A stretch of 32,985 nt of DNA, from positions 1 to 32,985 of IMG/VR virus record IMGVR_UViG_3300044691_000414, one strand, 5' to 3'. The notes under the pieces were generated by a model. The model was not told the DNA's origin. It saw only the letters and a list, made by a program, of their open reading frames with translations, and did no database searches. The DNA comes from a virus. The translations under genes were made by a program, and so were the position numbers. Shown here in pieces: positions 1-7,057 of this stretch (the first letter of the stretch is position 1; every line of letters starts with the position of its first letter).

Positions 1-246
1 TCATGCTCTCCTCAGTTTGTCATACTGCTCTTCGGTGACGTTGACCCACGCGCTGCCTTTTCCCCAGGCGCTGATACAGAGATCGAAGTGAGCGACGTCC
101 TCCGGATTACAGCGCATTACGAAGGTGCGTAGGGAGTCCAAAGATGTGAAGTCGATGAAGCCGCTGACCGGGGTCTTGCAATCGGCCTCGATGAAATGGC
201 ATGTCCACCCGCGGGAGTTCTGGAAGTTCATCAATAGGCGTGGCAC
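1..246 (-). CDS. Small protein, paralogue of the next gene
   Basis: An 81-residue protein that I do not recognise. It has a GTG start at 246 and a TGA stop exactly at the window edge, so it is complete. It aligns over its whole length with the protein encoded at 250-540. Both share an R-x-L-M-x-F segment, a G-W-x3-F-x-E/C-x-D segment and a C-terminal T-E-Q-x2-K-L-R motif, so the two arose by tandem duplication. The genes are three bases apart and are probably co-transcribed leftward. There is no signal peptide or membrane segment. Whether this is the distal end of the prophage or host sequence cannot be decided here. Confidence 0.6.
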   Translation of the reverse strand: MPRLLMNFQNSRGWTCHFIEADCKTPVSGFIDFTSLDSLRTFVMRCNPEDVAHFDLCISAWGKGSAWVNVTEEQYDKLRRA

Positions 247-249
247 GCG

Positions 250-540
250 TCAGTCCTTCTTGCTCCGCAGTTTGGCGAATTGTTCCGTGTTAAGCTCCAG
301 GGTGATCTCGCCGAAGCCGCGCTCCATAATCATCGCGAAGATATTACGATCCTCCAACGTTTTCGGCCCACCGGCGCGTCGCGTGAACTCGACCATCGCC
401 TCATCGCTGTTGAAGAAGGCGAGACGGGGCAACTGGCGCCGTTGGCGGTCGCACTCGAAGAAACATACGTGCCAGCCTTTGCGATAGGTGAACGACATCA
501 GGACGCGGTGGGTTCGCTCGATTGGGGCGGCTTGCTGCAT
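250..540 (-). CDS. Small protein, first of a tandem paralogous pair
   Basis: A 96-residue protein of unknown function, with an ATG at 540 and TGA at 250-252. No clear Shine-Dalgarno lies before the start, and the Met at residue 15 (position 498) is an alternative start where the similarity to its neighbour begins. Shared positions with the 1-246 product include the L-M-x-F and G-W pairs near the N-terminus and the C-terminal E-Q-x2-K-L-R. The protein is charged, with no membrane segment. It is divergent from the ion-channel gene, across a 122-base gap that could hold promoters for both, although no convincing -35/-10 pair stands out. Confidence 0.6.
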   Translation of the reverse strand: MQQAAPIERTHRVLMSFTYRKGWHVCFFECDRQRRQLPRLAFFNSDEAMVEFTRRAGGPKTLEDRNIFAMIMERGFGEITLELNTEQFAKLRSKKD

Positions 541-662
541 GAGTGAATAGTAGGCGAAGATAAGGCGAAAGCAAAGAGTCTAGTTGTGGATGGAGATTGA
601 ACCCCAACGGGTTGTGCTCGGATCGCTAATAGGAAGATACGCGCAACTGGTAGACTGCCCGA

Positions 663-1607
663 ATGCCAGAGCAATCGACAATGACGCCTCAGCGAGCACG
701 CAAGGTGTTATGGATTATTTCGGGTATAGTCGCCGCCATAGTGCTCTCCCTGATCGGTTTGCTCATTTATGGGTTGGTGCACCCGGTAAGACATCTGGTC
801 TTACTCATGCTTCTCGGAATTGTTTTCGGACCCGCACTGTTGGCCTTCTTGCTTAGCAAGACAGGATTCAGAGGAATGCTAGAGTCGAGTGCGCCCATAG
901 TTCCTACGTCTATGAGGTCAGCGCTTCGCCATAATCCTGCGATCTTAATCGTGTTCCCGTTGGTCACAATGGCCGTCATCTGGGGTTTGCTTCTTAAAGT
1001 GGTAGGGGAGAAGAAGGACGGAGACACGAAGGTGTGGGTAGCGAACCACACAGCGCTGGTCGTTCTCTGGATGATGACACCGCAGGTTGCAGCAGCTTAT
1101 TTTTGCATTGTTCTCCATGCGAGATACATCGGGATATACATCGCTGCATGCATTGTCTTTATGACCGTAAAGACGGCGGTCGGTGGCTTGACGCTGGAGA
1201 ATGGCGTGGTCAAGTTCTTCGGCACGTATAAAGCGCACGCATCGCCGATTGTGATACTTACCATCGCCTTAGTGTGTTGCGCATCGTTCGGCGTGCTGCA
1301 CTTTGCGATCTGGTCGATGTGGCCCAGCGAGTACGTGAACATGAATGGTATCGAGGACGCGCTCTACTTCAGTGTGGTGACGATGGCTACTGTCGGTTAT
1401 GGGGACATTCTCCCGGTCGGCCATGCCGCCAGATGGCTGTGCGTTTCTGAAATCGTGTCTGGCGTTCTTCTGCTGGTAGTAGGCGTGTCGGCTTCGATGA
1501 CGATCTGGCTGCAAAAGAATCAACCGTCGTCAGCGAGCGACACGGATTGCCTAAAGGTCCTTGCGCTACAAGGAAGCGAATCCTCAAACCCGATAGAGCC
1601 AAGCTAG
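663..1607 (+). CDS. Potassium-channel-like multi-pass membrane protein
   Basis: A 314-residue integral membrane protein. The pore signature T-V-G-Y-G-D lies at residues 243-248, preceded by a pore-helix-like stretch (about 231-242) and flanked by two transmembrane helices (about 193-215 and 259-282). This is the two-helix Ion_trans_2 pore seen in prokaryotic K+ channels. Four or five further hydrophobic segments precede it (about 16-38, 44-64, 92-113, 130-150, 155-172), so the topology is larger than a minimal KcsA-type channel. No cytosolic RCK/TrkA_N domain is present after the pore. The start at 663 has only a weak purine stretch upstream, and Met at 681 is an alternative. It is rightward, against the neighbouring genes, and its last four bases overlap the convergent endolysin gene. 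The role in K+ flux is from the family; cargo versus host gene is unresolved. Confidence 0.8.
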   Translation: MPEQSTMTPQRARKVLWIISGIVAAIVLSLIGLLIYGLVHPVRHLVLLMLLGIVFGPALLAFLLSKTGFRGMLESSAPIVPTSMRSALRHNPAILIVFPLVTMAVIWGLLLKVVGEKKDGDTKVWVANHTALVVLWMMTPQVAAAYFCIVLHARYIGIYIAACIVFMTVKTAVGGLTLENGVVKFFGTYKAHASPIVILTIALVCCASFGVLHFAIWSMWPSEYVNMNGIEDALYFSVVTMATVGYGDILPVGHAARWLCVSEIVSGVLLLVVGVSASMTIWLQKNQPSSASDTDCLKVLALQGSESSNPIEPS

Positions 1608-2068
1608 GCGTCAGGGTTTGTGAATAGCTTCATTTCAGCAGCGCGTCTTGTGACCAACCCAGGCAGCTTCACCCCGCCGCCATAGACCCACACTCCGAAC
1701 TGACCCGCGGCGCCGGCATAGTTGCCAGCGTTCAATTCCTTCAACAGTGTCGACGTTTGCAGCCGCCCCGCACCCTCGTTATAGGTGAATGACACCAGAG
1801 CGTCGTACTGTCCCTGCTTCAAAGGAACAGTCACGAGATGCTCGACAGCGTGCTCGGCGTATGAAGCATCAGCGCGTAGTACCGTGCTTCCCTGCTGCTC
1901 ATCGATACCAGCAACAAACGGTTTCTCAGATGGTGCTCCACATACCGGACCCTTATGAACCAGATGACCGTAGCCGATTGTTGCGTCGTTGGCCGGACAG
2001 TTATAGAGGTGTGACTTGAATCCCTCATCAGTTTTGATGAGGGCCAACCCTGCGTTTGATATCTGCAT
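1604..2068 (-). CDS. Phage endolysin, GH24 lysozyme (T4/P22 type)
   Basis: A 154-residue muramidase that cleaves the MurNAc-GlcNAc bond of peptidoglycan for host lysis. The active-site signature is clear: E15, eight residues, C24, five residues, T30, followed by I-G-Y-G-H. This matches the E-8aa-(D/C)-5aa-T pattern of phage lysozymes, here in the cysteine version. A later stretch around residues 90-104 (Q-Y-D-A-L-V-S-F-x-Y-N) is the usual second conserved block. There is no signal peptide or SAR helix, so export would need a holin. The ATG at 2068 overlaps the TAA of the upstream gene by one base (TAATG), suggesting translational coupling to the fibre genes. The gene ends convergently with the channel gene. 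Confidence 0.93.
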   Translation of the reverse strand: MQISNAGLALIKTDEGFKSHLYNCPANDATIGYGHLVHKGPVCGAPSEKPFVAGIDEQQGSTVLRADASYAEHAVEHLVTVPLKQGQYDALVSFTYNEGAGRLQTSTLLKELNAGNYAGAAGQFGVWVYGGGVKLPGLVTRRAAEMKLFTNPDA

Positions 2069-2838
2069 TATGTCCCCGGATACTTACAACTGATGGTGTT
2101 CTCCCAAGTCTGGATGTCGGTGGTAGCCAGATGAGGCGAGAAGATGTAGACAGCGCCGATGTACGAATTTGTGAATTCAGTCGGGCTACCGTTGTTGAAG
2201 TTTGAGCCGAGGATGGCGATAGGCTGACCAATTCCCGCTGTAGCGCCGCCCTGGGTGGCATCCACCGTTTTGTTACGTCTGAACGTCGGGGGAGATAAGG
2301 TGTAGGTGACGTTGGTTTGGTAAATGTTCCCCGCTGTGCCTATTGCTGTGCCCGAACCAAGCATCGCGGAGTTGGATGAGTCCGCTCCTTGTGCCGCAGA
2401 AGAAGTACCTACGAGCCAGTAGGCAAAGACGGTGCTGTTCATGCCCGCAATGATGGTCTGCTTCACATTGGTGGCAACGGGCTTCCACGCCACCATAATG
2501 GTGATGTCACTACTGGCTGAGGCGGAGATGGTACCCGCCATCGTGAAATACTGCGAGCTACTTGAGGACAGAAGGACGCCGGGGACGGAGCCGAACACAC
2601 TAGGCACACACGTAGGGCTGTTGACTGCCGTAAGTGTGTTTGTTCCGAGCCCGCTCGCCCAGGTACTCACCGCCCCACCCGAACAGGGAGCAAGGCTTAT
2701 CGAGTCCATCCGCAGGACCATGTTGGTGGTTGGCCCATCAGTGCATACTATCGCTGCACTCGTGGCACCGGTGTATCTTCCTGGCGATATGGCCGACTGG
2801 ACCAATAGAAGAGCTGAGAGAAACAGATTCTTTAACAT
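2068..2838 (-). CDS. LamG/concanavalin-like protein with signal peptide
   Basis: A 256-residue protein. The first 20 or so residues (M-L-K-N-L-F-L-S-A-L-L-L-V) look like a signal peptide. The rest resembles the beta-sandwich LamG/ConA-like fold. Residues about 40-62 have the L-R-M-D-S-I and A-V-S-T-W-A-S-G-L-G pattern, the middle has V-A-W-K-P, and the end has an S-Y-I-G-A-V-Y-I-F-S segment followed by a final amphipathic helix, a layout I associate with glycan-binding LamG domains. It is encoded one base into the downstream endolysin gene and directly after the collagen-like fibre gene, so it is probably a distal tail or surface glycan-binding protein. A signal peptide is not expected on a virion component. 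No catalytic motif was seen. Confidence 0.65.
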   Translation of the reverse strand: MLKNLFLSALLLVQSAISPGRYTGATSAAIVCTDGPTTNMVLRMDSISLAPCSGGAVSTWASGLGTNTLTAVNSPTCVPSVFGSVPGVLLSSSSSQYFTMAGTISASASSDITIMVAWKPVATNVKQTIIAGMNSTVFAYWLVGTSSAAQGADSSNSAMLGSGTAIGTAGNIYQTNVTYTLSPPTFRRNKTVDATQGGATAGIGQPIAILGSNFNNGSPTEFTNSYIGAVYIFSPHLATTDIQTWENTISCKYPGT

Positions 2839-5054
2839 TATTTGGCTCCTACGTTAAGCGTCATGGCACCGGGTGTGATTGAAGCTGAAGTCTGGTTACA
2901 GACCGACCAGTTCAACGTGTTGGCAGATGGCCACGCGGTAAACGCGAGGCCTCCATTTACGCCCCATCCAGTCACCGCATTTGGGTTGGTGGCGAACGCG
3001 GTGTCGAATGCCGAGGTGGTTGCGAGACCCGTCATCGTCTTCGTTGCCGCCGTTGTGCATGTGTTCGCCGCGATAGCTGTGGTTGGCAGAGTGACCGTAA
3101 CGTTGGCGATCACGGTGGGTGTACCGGGGATGCCGAACGCGAGAACCGCCGCCGACGCGGTGCCTGAGTTTGTCACCGTCGGCGTGGCTCCAGGCGATAG
3201 AGGAGTGACGATGCCGATGCTTATCGTCGCCGCCGCACCAGCAGTGCCGGTGGTTCCAGTAGTGCCTGTCGCTCCTGCTGCCCCTTGAGGGACTGAGAAG
3301 TTGAGGACAGCGGAACTCGATGTGCCTGCATTGGTCACCGTCGCTGAAGATCCAGCCGCGCCGGTCAATACAGAGCCGACACTGATCGTCGCCGCGGTAC
3401 CTGGGGTCCCAGTCGTGCCGGTTGCTCCCGCCGCTCCTTGCGGAATGGTGAAGTTGAGTACAGCAGCGCTCGTAGTGCCAGCGTTGCTCACAGTCGCCGA
3501 AGATCCTGCCGCGCCGGTCGATACTGAACCGACCGCTACCGTAGCGGCAGTACCAGGGGAGCCGGTGGTGCCGGTGGTTCCCTGAGTACCGGTTGCACCA
3601 GCAGCTCCGGCAGGGATGCCGAAGTTGAACGTAGCCGCTGAAGTCGATCCAGCATTAGTGACAGTCGGCGCGGCACCGGCAGCGAGTGGTGTAACGGTGC
3701 CGATGCTGACAGTTGCCGCTGTACCAGCCGTGCCCGTTGTGCCGGTAGCACCTATAGCCCCAACCGGAATTCCGAAGTTGAATGTAGCAGCAGAAGACGT
3801 ACCGACATTCGTAACAGTGGGTGTCGCTCCGGAAGCCAAAGGACTCACAGTGCCAACCGCAATGGTGGCAGAAGTACCTTGCGATCCGGTTGTACCGGTC
3901 GCGCCAGCCGAGCCTACTTGAGCGAGTAACTGCCAGGCAGCAGAATTGGTTCCTGGAGTTACATTCGTGCTCGTAGCTACCGCAATGTAGGAGGAGCCTG
4001 CGATGCTAACTGCATCATCGAGCACGTAGGTGTTGGTGCTTACCCAGGCGCCGCGCCAATTAGTCGAACCACCGGACAGACCCTGCGGACCTGTCGCACC
4101 GGCGGCACCAGCGGCTCCAGCCGGAATACCGAAGTTGAAGGTAGCCGCGGAAGACGATCCAACATTAGTGACGGTCGGGATAGCACCGTTGGCAAGCGGG
4201 GTCACCGTACCTACAGCTATGGTGGCGGCAGTTCCTGCTAGGCCTGTCGAGCCCTGTGTCCCAGCCGTTCCAGTAGAACCAGCGACGCCCGGAGTACCCT
4301 GTGATCCAGTTGCACCAGTATCGCCCTTCGCTCCCTGAAGACCCGTTGCGCCTTGAGCGCCAGCGGGGATACCGAAGTCGAAGATTGCATCAGAGCTTGT
4401 GCCCTCATTGGTTACAGTCGGAGTCGATCCGGCCGGAAGCTGCGCTACAGAGCCGACAGCGATAGTCGCACCCGACCCGCTGCCACCCCCGGAGCTGATG
4501 ACTAGAACGTAGTGACCACCGACACACATATAGAGCTGTCCACCCGCGAAGTTGCGGACATAGAACGATGGACTCACGCATGAGCTTGCAGGCGCAGCAG
4601 TGCCGTAAGCAACCTGAATGGGTTCCACGTTGGTGGTCTGCGCGGGAGGAGCATACGCGTCCAGAGCCCAGGTTGCGCCGGTGATGTTCGGCACAGTAGA
4701 GAACGTGAACGCTTTCTGCGAAGCCGTATTCGTCACCTGAATCGAATAAAGGATATGAGCCTGCGTGGTCAGAGCAGAGTCGGGAATCTGGCACGTACCT
4801 GTTATGGCTCCTGCAACAATCGTGCATGCGAAAGCATCAGGAGAGTTCAGACCGCCGCCGCCTTGATCAAACGCAATCGGGATTCCGGCGAGATTCACAG
4901 GAGTAAAGGTCACCGTGCCGACGGCAATGGCCTTGCCACCCATCTTGATGGAGCTTGCGGTGATGGTAGTCAGCGGTGCTTGCGCGCGCGCTGATTCATG
5001 TACGCCGAGCACGCACACGAGTGCGATCGCGGCTGCTTTGAGCAATCGGTTCAT
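2838..5054 (-). CDS. Collagen-like tail fibre protein with signal peptide
   Basis: A 738-residue fibre-like protein. Residues 1-26 form a textbook Sec signal peptide: a basic start, a hydrophobic core, then S-A-R-A-Q-A with an A-x-A cleavage site. Residues about 30-190 form an N-terminal region of unknown fold. From 196 to 644 there are seven copies of a 37-residue repeat of the type A-T-I-A-V-G-x-V-x-P-L ... P-T-V-T-N-x-G ... F-x-F-G-I-P-x-G, separated by short Gly-X-Y runs (G-A-T-G, G-T-T-G, G-P-Q-G) typical of collagen-like phage fibres. Residues about 333-378 carry a tryptophan-rich W-R-G-A-W ... Y-x-x-D-D-A-V module like a chitin-binding (CBM5/12) domain. The last 90 residues form a separate cap ending T-L-N-V-G-A-K. 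The stop overlaps the start of the next gene. Confidence 0.8.
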   Translation of the reverse strand: MNRLLKAAAIALVCVLGVHESARAQAPLTTITASSIKMGGKAIAVGTVTFTPVNLAGIPIAFDQGGGGLNSPDAFACTIVAGAITGTCQIPDSALTTQAHILYSIQVTNTASQKAFTFSTVPNITGATWALDAYAPPAQTTNVEPIQVAYGTAAPASSCVSPSFYVRNFAGGQLYMCVGGHYVLVISSGGGSGSGATIAVGSVAQLPAGSTPTVTNEGTSSDAIFDFGIPAGAQGATGLQGAKGDTGATGSQGTPGVAGSTGTAGTQGSTGLAGTAATIAVGTVTPLANGAIPTVTNVGSSSAATFNFGIPAGAAGAAGATGPQGLSGGSTNWRGAWVSTNTYVLDDAVSIAGSSYIAVATSTNVTPGTNSAAWQLLAQVGSAGATGTTGSQGTSATIAVGTVSPLASGATPTVTNVGTSSAATFNFGIPVGAIGATGTTGTAGTAATVSIGTVTPLAAGAAPTVTNAGSTSAATFNFGIPAGAAGATGTQGTTGTTGSPGTAATVAVGSVSTGAAGSSATVSNAGTTSAAVLNFTIPQGAAGATGTTGTPGTAATISVGSVLTGAAGSSATVTNAGTSSSAVLNFSVPQGAAGATGTTGTTGTAGAAATISIGIVTPLSPGATPTVTNSGTASAAVLAFGIPGTPTVIANVTVTLPTTAIAANTCTTAATKTMTGLATTSAFDTAFATNPNAVTGWGVNGGLAFTAWPSANTLNWSVCNQTSASITPGAMTLNVGAK
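3123..4469 (-). repeat. Seven coding repeats in the fibre gene
   Basis: Seven copies of a 37-codon unit occur at residues 196-232, 277-313, 396-432, 447-483, 504-540, 555-591 and 609-644 of the fibre protein. Copies 1-4 and 7 share the P-T-V-T-N and F-G-I-P cores. Copies 5 and 6 form a distinct subtype (G-A-A-G-S-S-A-T-V, then V-L-N-F). The spacer lengths differ because the collagen-like runs expand and contract. Such repeats can change copy number by recombination or slippage and so alter fibre length. Confidence 0.85.
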
Positions 5055-5082
5055 TTGGAAACTCCGAATCGGTTGTGAAGGA

Positions 5083-5616
5083 CTAGAGGGAAATCGCTGG
5101 AGTGGACGTCGAGTGACGATGAGGAACTTGGTGCATGAGAGCCATCTCGGCTCGCTCGCGTAGACGAGTCTGGATCAGCGCATTGAAGGCCGGAAGGTCC
5201 GTGGTCATCAGAGCGGTTTCATCATGCGTGAATGAAGCCATCACATGGATGTCAGGGACACGCTTGTAGACGCCAATCAGCTCCTCGCGTGTCAGCGTGG
5301 CCTTCCAGGCTGCATAGGTCGCGGTGTCCAGCTTCCCTGCTTTATGCAGCTCCGGATAATGGATCGTAGGATCGGTGCAGAGCTTGGCGTGAATCTCGGC
5401 CTTCGTTTCGCCGAACTTCAGTGATGTGGGGCCGTCACACATAGGACATTGCACTTCACCATCAACGTCGACTAATCCTGCCTGCGCCGCCATGTGTGGA
5501 GTGATGGCGCCGGGACAGAATTGCTGGTGACAATGATGAAGGTCCGGATGCGTGTGAACGTTGCAGAGCGGAGAGTGGAAGCAGTGGTGCGCGTGCGAGT
5601 CGAGAAGTTTATGCAC
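5083..5616 (-). CDS. His/Cys-rich tail-region protein, probable metal binder
   Basis: I chose the GTG at 5616. It overlaps the stop of the upstream gene (GTGCATAA) and has an AAGGTGG stretch seven bases upstream. An ATG at 5658 would add 14 residues but overlap the upstream gene by 50 bases. The 177-residue product is unrecognised. Its first 35 residues hold nine histidines and four cysteines in H-H-C, H-T-H, H-H-C-H patterns. A C-P-M-C pair follows near residue 60, and there is another Cys near residue 80. This strongly suggests a metal-binding site. The C-terminal half is helical and charged, with a T-H-D-E-T-A segment. It lies between stalk-like proteins and the fibre gene, so a virion or assembly role is likely. 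Confidence 0.65.
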   Translation of the reverse strand: MHKLLDSHAHHCFHSPLCNVHTHPDLHHCHQQFCPGAITPHMAAQAGLVDVDGEVQCPMCDGPTSLKFGETKAEIHAKLCTDPTIHYPELHKAGKLDTATYAAWKATLTREELIGVYKRVPDIHVMASFTHDETALMTTDLPAFNALIQTRLRERAEMALMHQVPHRHSTSTPAISL

Positions 5617-5842
5617 TCGGGGCCACCTTCGACACAACGGTTTGGGTAGCTGAGTCATAGGTGAAGTTACTAATCCCGCCAGCTAGGATCATGTTGTAAG
5701 TAGCCGCCGAGACTCCAACCGGGTCGGTCAGTGTGACTCCCTTGATAGCTCCGATGTTGATCAGAGGAACAATCGTGGCGAAGGGATTGGACTGTATGTG
5801 CCAGATAGTTCCTTGCGCGTCGCATTCAATGAAGTAAATCAT
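5609..5842 (-). CDS. Small hypothetical protein in the tail-fibre cluster
   Basis: A 77-residue protein, start ATG 5842, immediately after the TAG of the upstream gene with no gap. It is unrecognised. It starts M-I-Y-F-I-E-C-D-A-Q-G-T-I-W-H-I and is rich in beta-branched residues with no charged clusters, which would fit a small beta-structured tail accessory or a fibre-attachment domain. Its stop codon overlaps the GTG start chosen for the next gene, indicating coupled translation. Confidence 0.6.
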   Translation of the reverse strand: MIYFIECDAQGTIWHIQSNPFATIVPLINIGAIKGVTLTDPVGVSAATYNMILAGGISNFTYDSATQTVVSKVAPSA

Positions 5843-6340
5843 CTAAATCCACCTGTAAACAAGTTCTGCTGTGTTGAGACCGGCGTCGTAAAAAGGTCCG
5901 GTACTGTCGGTGACGTACTGGTCGCCTTGATTGTTATTCACTAGCCCGATTCCACCCGGAAAGGGGGCCGCGGCGTGGACACAGAAACTATTCAGTCCTT
6001 GGACGCTCTGCGTACCACCACTCGTAGGATCACCAGGAGTTCGGAAGTCCATAAAGGTGGAGGTCGCTGGATACTCAGTATCAAGCTGAACGTTTGGGAT
6101 TCGTCCTGCAATCGTGGTGATAACGGCAGTCTGCCTGATACCGAGATTCATCGCGCCTTGGACTGGGACACCTGCTGAGCTACCAAGTCCGTGTGTGACG
6201 TGACCATTACTGTCGATGATGCCGAAGCCCGCAAGCGTGAGCATGTTGATCGGCGTTCCATCGCCGAAGCACATCGTTCCATCATTGTTAATAGTCAGAA
6301 TCGGCACGTTGGCCGTTTCATCCCGGACAAGAATAGGCAT
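5843..6340 (-). CDS. Stalk-like tail protein, R-D-E-T-A family
   Basis: A 165-residue protein. Its N-terminus (M-P-I-L-V-R-D-E-T-A then I-L-T-I-N-N-D-G ... F-G-D-G-T-P-I-N-M-L-T-L-A-G) matches the N-terminus of the protein at 6703-7056 and more weakly that at 6340-6699. The N-x-G-x-x-x-(F/L)-G-x-x-x-P-x-x-x-L-x-x-x-G pattern resembles the short stalk repeat found in trimeric fibre proteins that precede intramolecular chaperone domains, but no chaperone domain is present here. The C-terminal part is glycine-, asparagine- and proline-rich with no recognised domain. The ATG at 6340 overlaps the preceding TAA by one base. Probably a distal tail or fibre component. Confidence 0.65.
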   Translation of the reverse strand: MPILVRDETANVPILTINNDGTMCFGDGTPINMLTLAGFGIIDSNGHVTHGLGSSAGVPVQGAMNLGIRQTAVITTIAGRIPNVQLDTEYPATSTFMDFRTPGDPTSGGTQSVQGLNSFCVHAAAPFPGGIGLVNNNQGDQYVTDSTGPFYDAGLNTAELVYRWI

Positions 6341-6699
6341 TAGAAGCTCCCGTAGTTAAGAGTTGCGCTACCGGAGGCCAACGTGCAGGAAAGAGTCATG
6401 TGCGTACGGTCACTGCTGTATCCCACGACCAGTCCGGACCCAGCCACTGAAGAGAAGGCGGAGGAAGTTGCGGGTATCGTAACGGTTGCTACGTTGCCAG
6501 CGGCGACGCTGATCGAGCCTGTAATCCTTGGCATTGAAGGAGGAGCCGCCGTTGCCTGAGCCAGCATTGTTCCAGCAAGGATGGTGTGGCCATTTACGGA
6601 AAGCTTCGACGAGGGTGTAGCAGAACCCAGCTCAGTGTTGCCAGCGTTGTCTATGGCGAATCGTTGACTGCCAGCCGTCGTGTCAGTGATTGTGTACAT
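6340..6699 (-). CDS. Stalk-like tail protein with cap domain
   Basis: A 119-residue protein. Residues 1-45 repeat the stalk pattern: D-T-T-A-G, then F-A-I-D-N-A-G-N-T-E-L-G-S-A-T-P-S-S-K-L-S-V-N-G, close to the G-I-G-T-x-x-P-x-x-K-L-x-V-x-G unit of bacterial and phage fibre stalks. The C-terminal part ends S-A-T-L-N-Y-G-S-F, similar to the ends of the fibre at 2838-5054 (T-L-N-V-G-A-K) and of the 6703-7056 product (T-I-N-Y-S-I-W), suggesting a shared small cap domain. It is three bases downstream of the previous gene in the operon and overlaps the next one by one base. Confidence 0.65.
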   Translation of the reverse strand: MYTITDTTAGSQRFAIDNAGNTELGSATPSSKLSVNGHTILAGTMLAQATAAPPSMPRITGSISVAAGNVATVTIPATSSAFSSVAGSGLVVGYSSDRTHMTLSCTLASGSATLNYGSF

Positions 6700-6702
6700 G
6701 AT

Positions 6703-7056
6703 TTACCAGATGGAATAGTTGATGGTGCTAGTCACCGTGTTTCCGGGAGTGAGGAAGGCTACCTGCGTGGTGGTGATGTGGATCGGCGGAATCGTAGAGC
6801 TTACCGTTGGCTGTTGAGTGGTACTGATCGTCACGACAGCAGAGAAGGCACCGGGAGCAAAGACTCCTTCATATCCGATCTGTCCACCCGGACCCAGGAC
6901 TCCAGAACCCAAATCGCCGAACTGATTGATGAACCCGTTTCCCTGTACGGTGAGGGCTTGCCCATTGACGGGCAAGCTCCCCAACCCCATTTGATTGGAA
7001 TTGTCGACGTAGAGGATGTTGACTCCGGCCGTTTCATCGCGCATCTGAAATGGCAT
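6703..7056 (-). CDS. Stalk-like tail protein, R-D-E-T-A family
   Basis: A 117-residue protein beginning M-P-F-Q-M-R-D-E-T-A-G-V-N-I-L-Y-V-D-N, paralogous to the 5843-6340 product over the first 50 residues. The pattern then runs G-L-G-S-L-P-V-N-G-Q-A-L-T-V-Q-G, as in fibre stalks. The C-terminal half is a threonine- and serine-rich beta region ending T-I-N-Y-S-I-W. It starts one base after the stop of the large tip protein gene, placing it with distal tail parts. Three consecutive genes of this family suggest a hetero-oligomeric or variable fibre tip. No enzymatic motif was seen. Confidence 0.65.
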   Translation of the reverse strand: MPFQMRDETAGVNILYVDNSNQMGLGSLPVNGQALTVQGNGFINQFGDLGSGVLGPGGQIGYEGVFAPGAFSAVVTISTTQQPTVSSTIPPIHITTTQVAFLTPGNTVTSTINYSIW

Positions 7057-7057
7057 G

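Noticed and set aside
2018-2027. GAATCCCTCA inside the endolysin gene, matching the first ten bases of the candidate attachment core
   Set aside because: The match stops after ten bases, lies in conserved coding sequence and does not continue into the acceptor part, so it is chance.
2842-4338. Long rightward frames opposite the fibre gene, rich in V-P-V-V-P and A-P-A-A-P
   Set aside because: They are the antisense reading of the collagen-like repeats and have no independent start signals.
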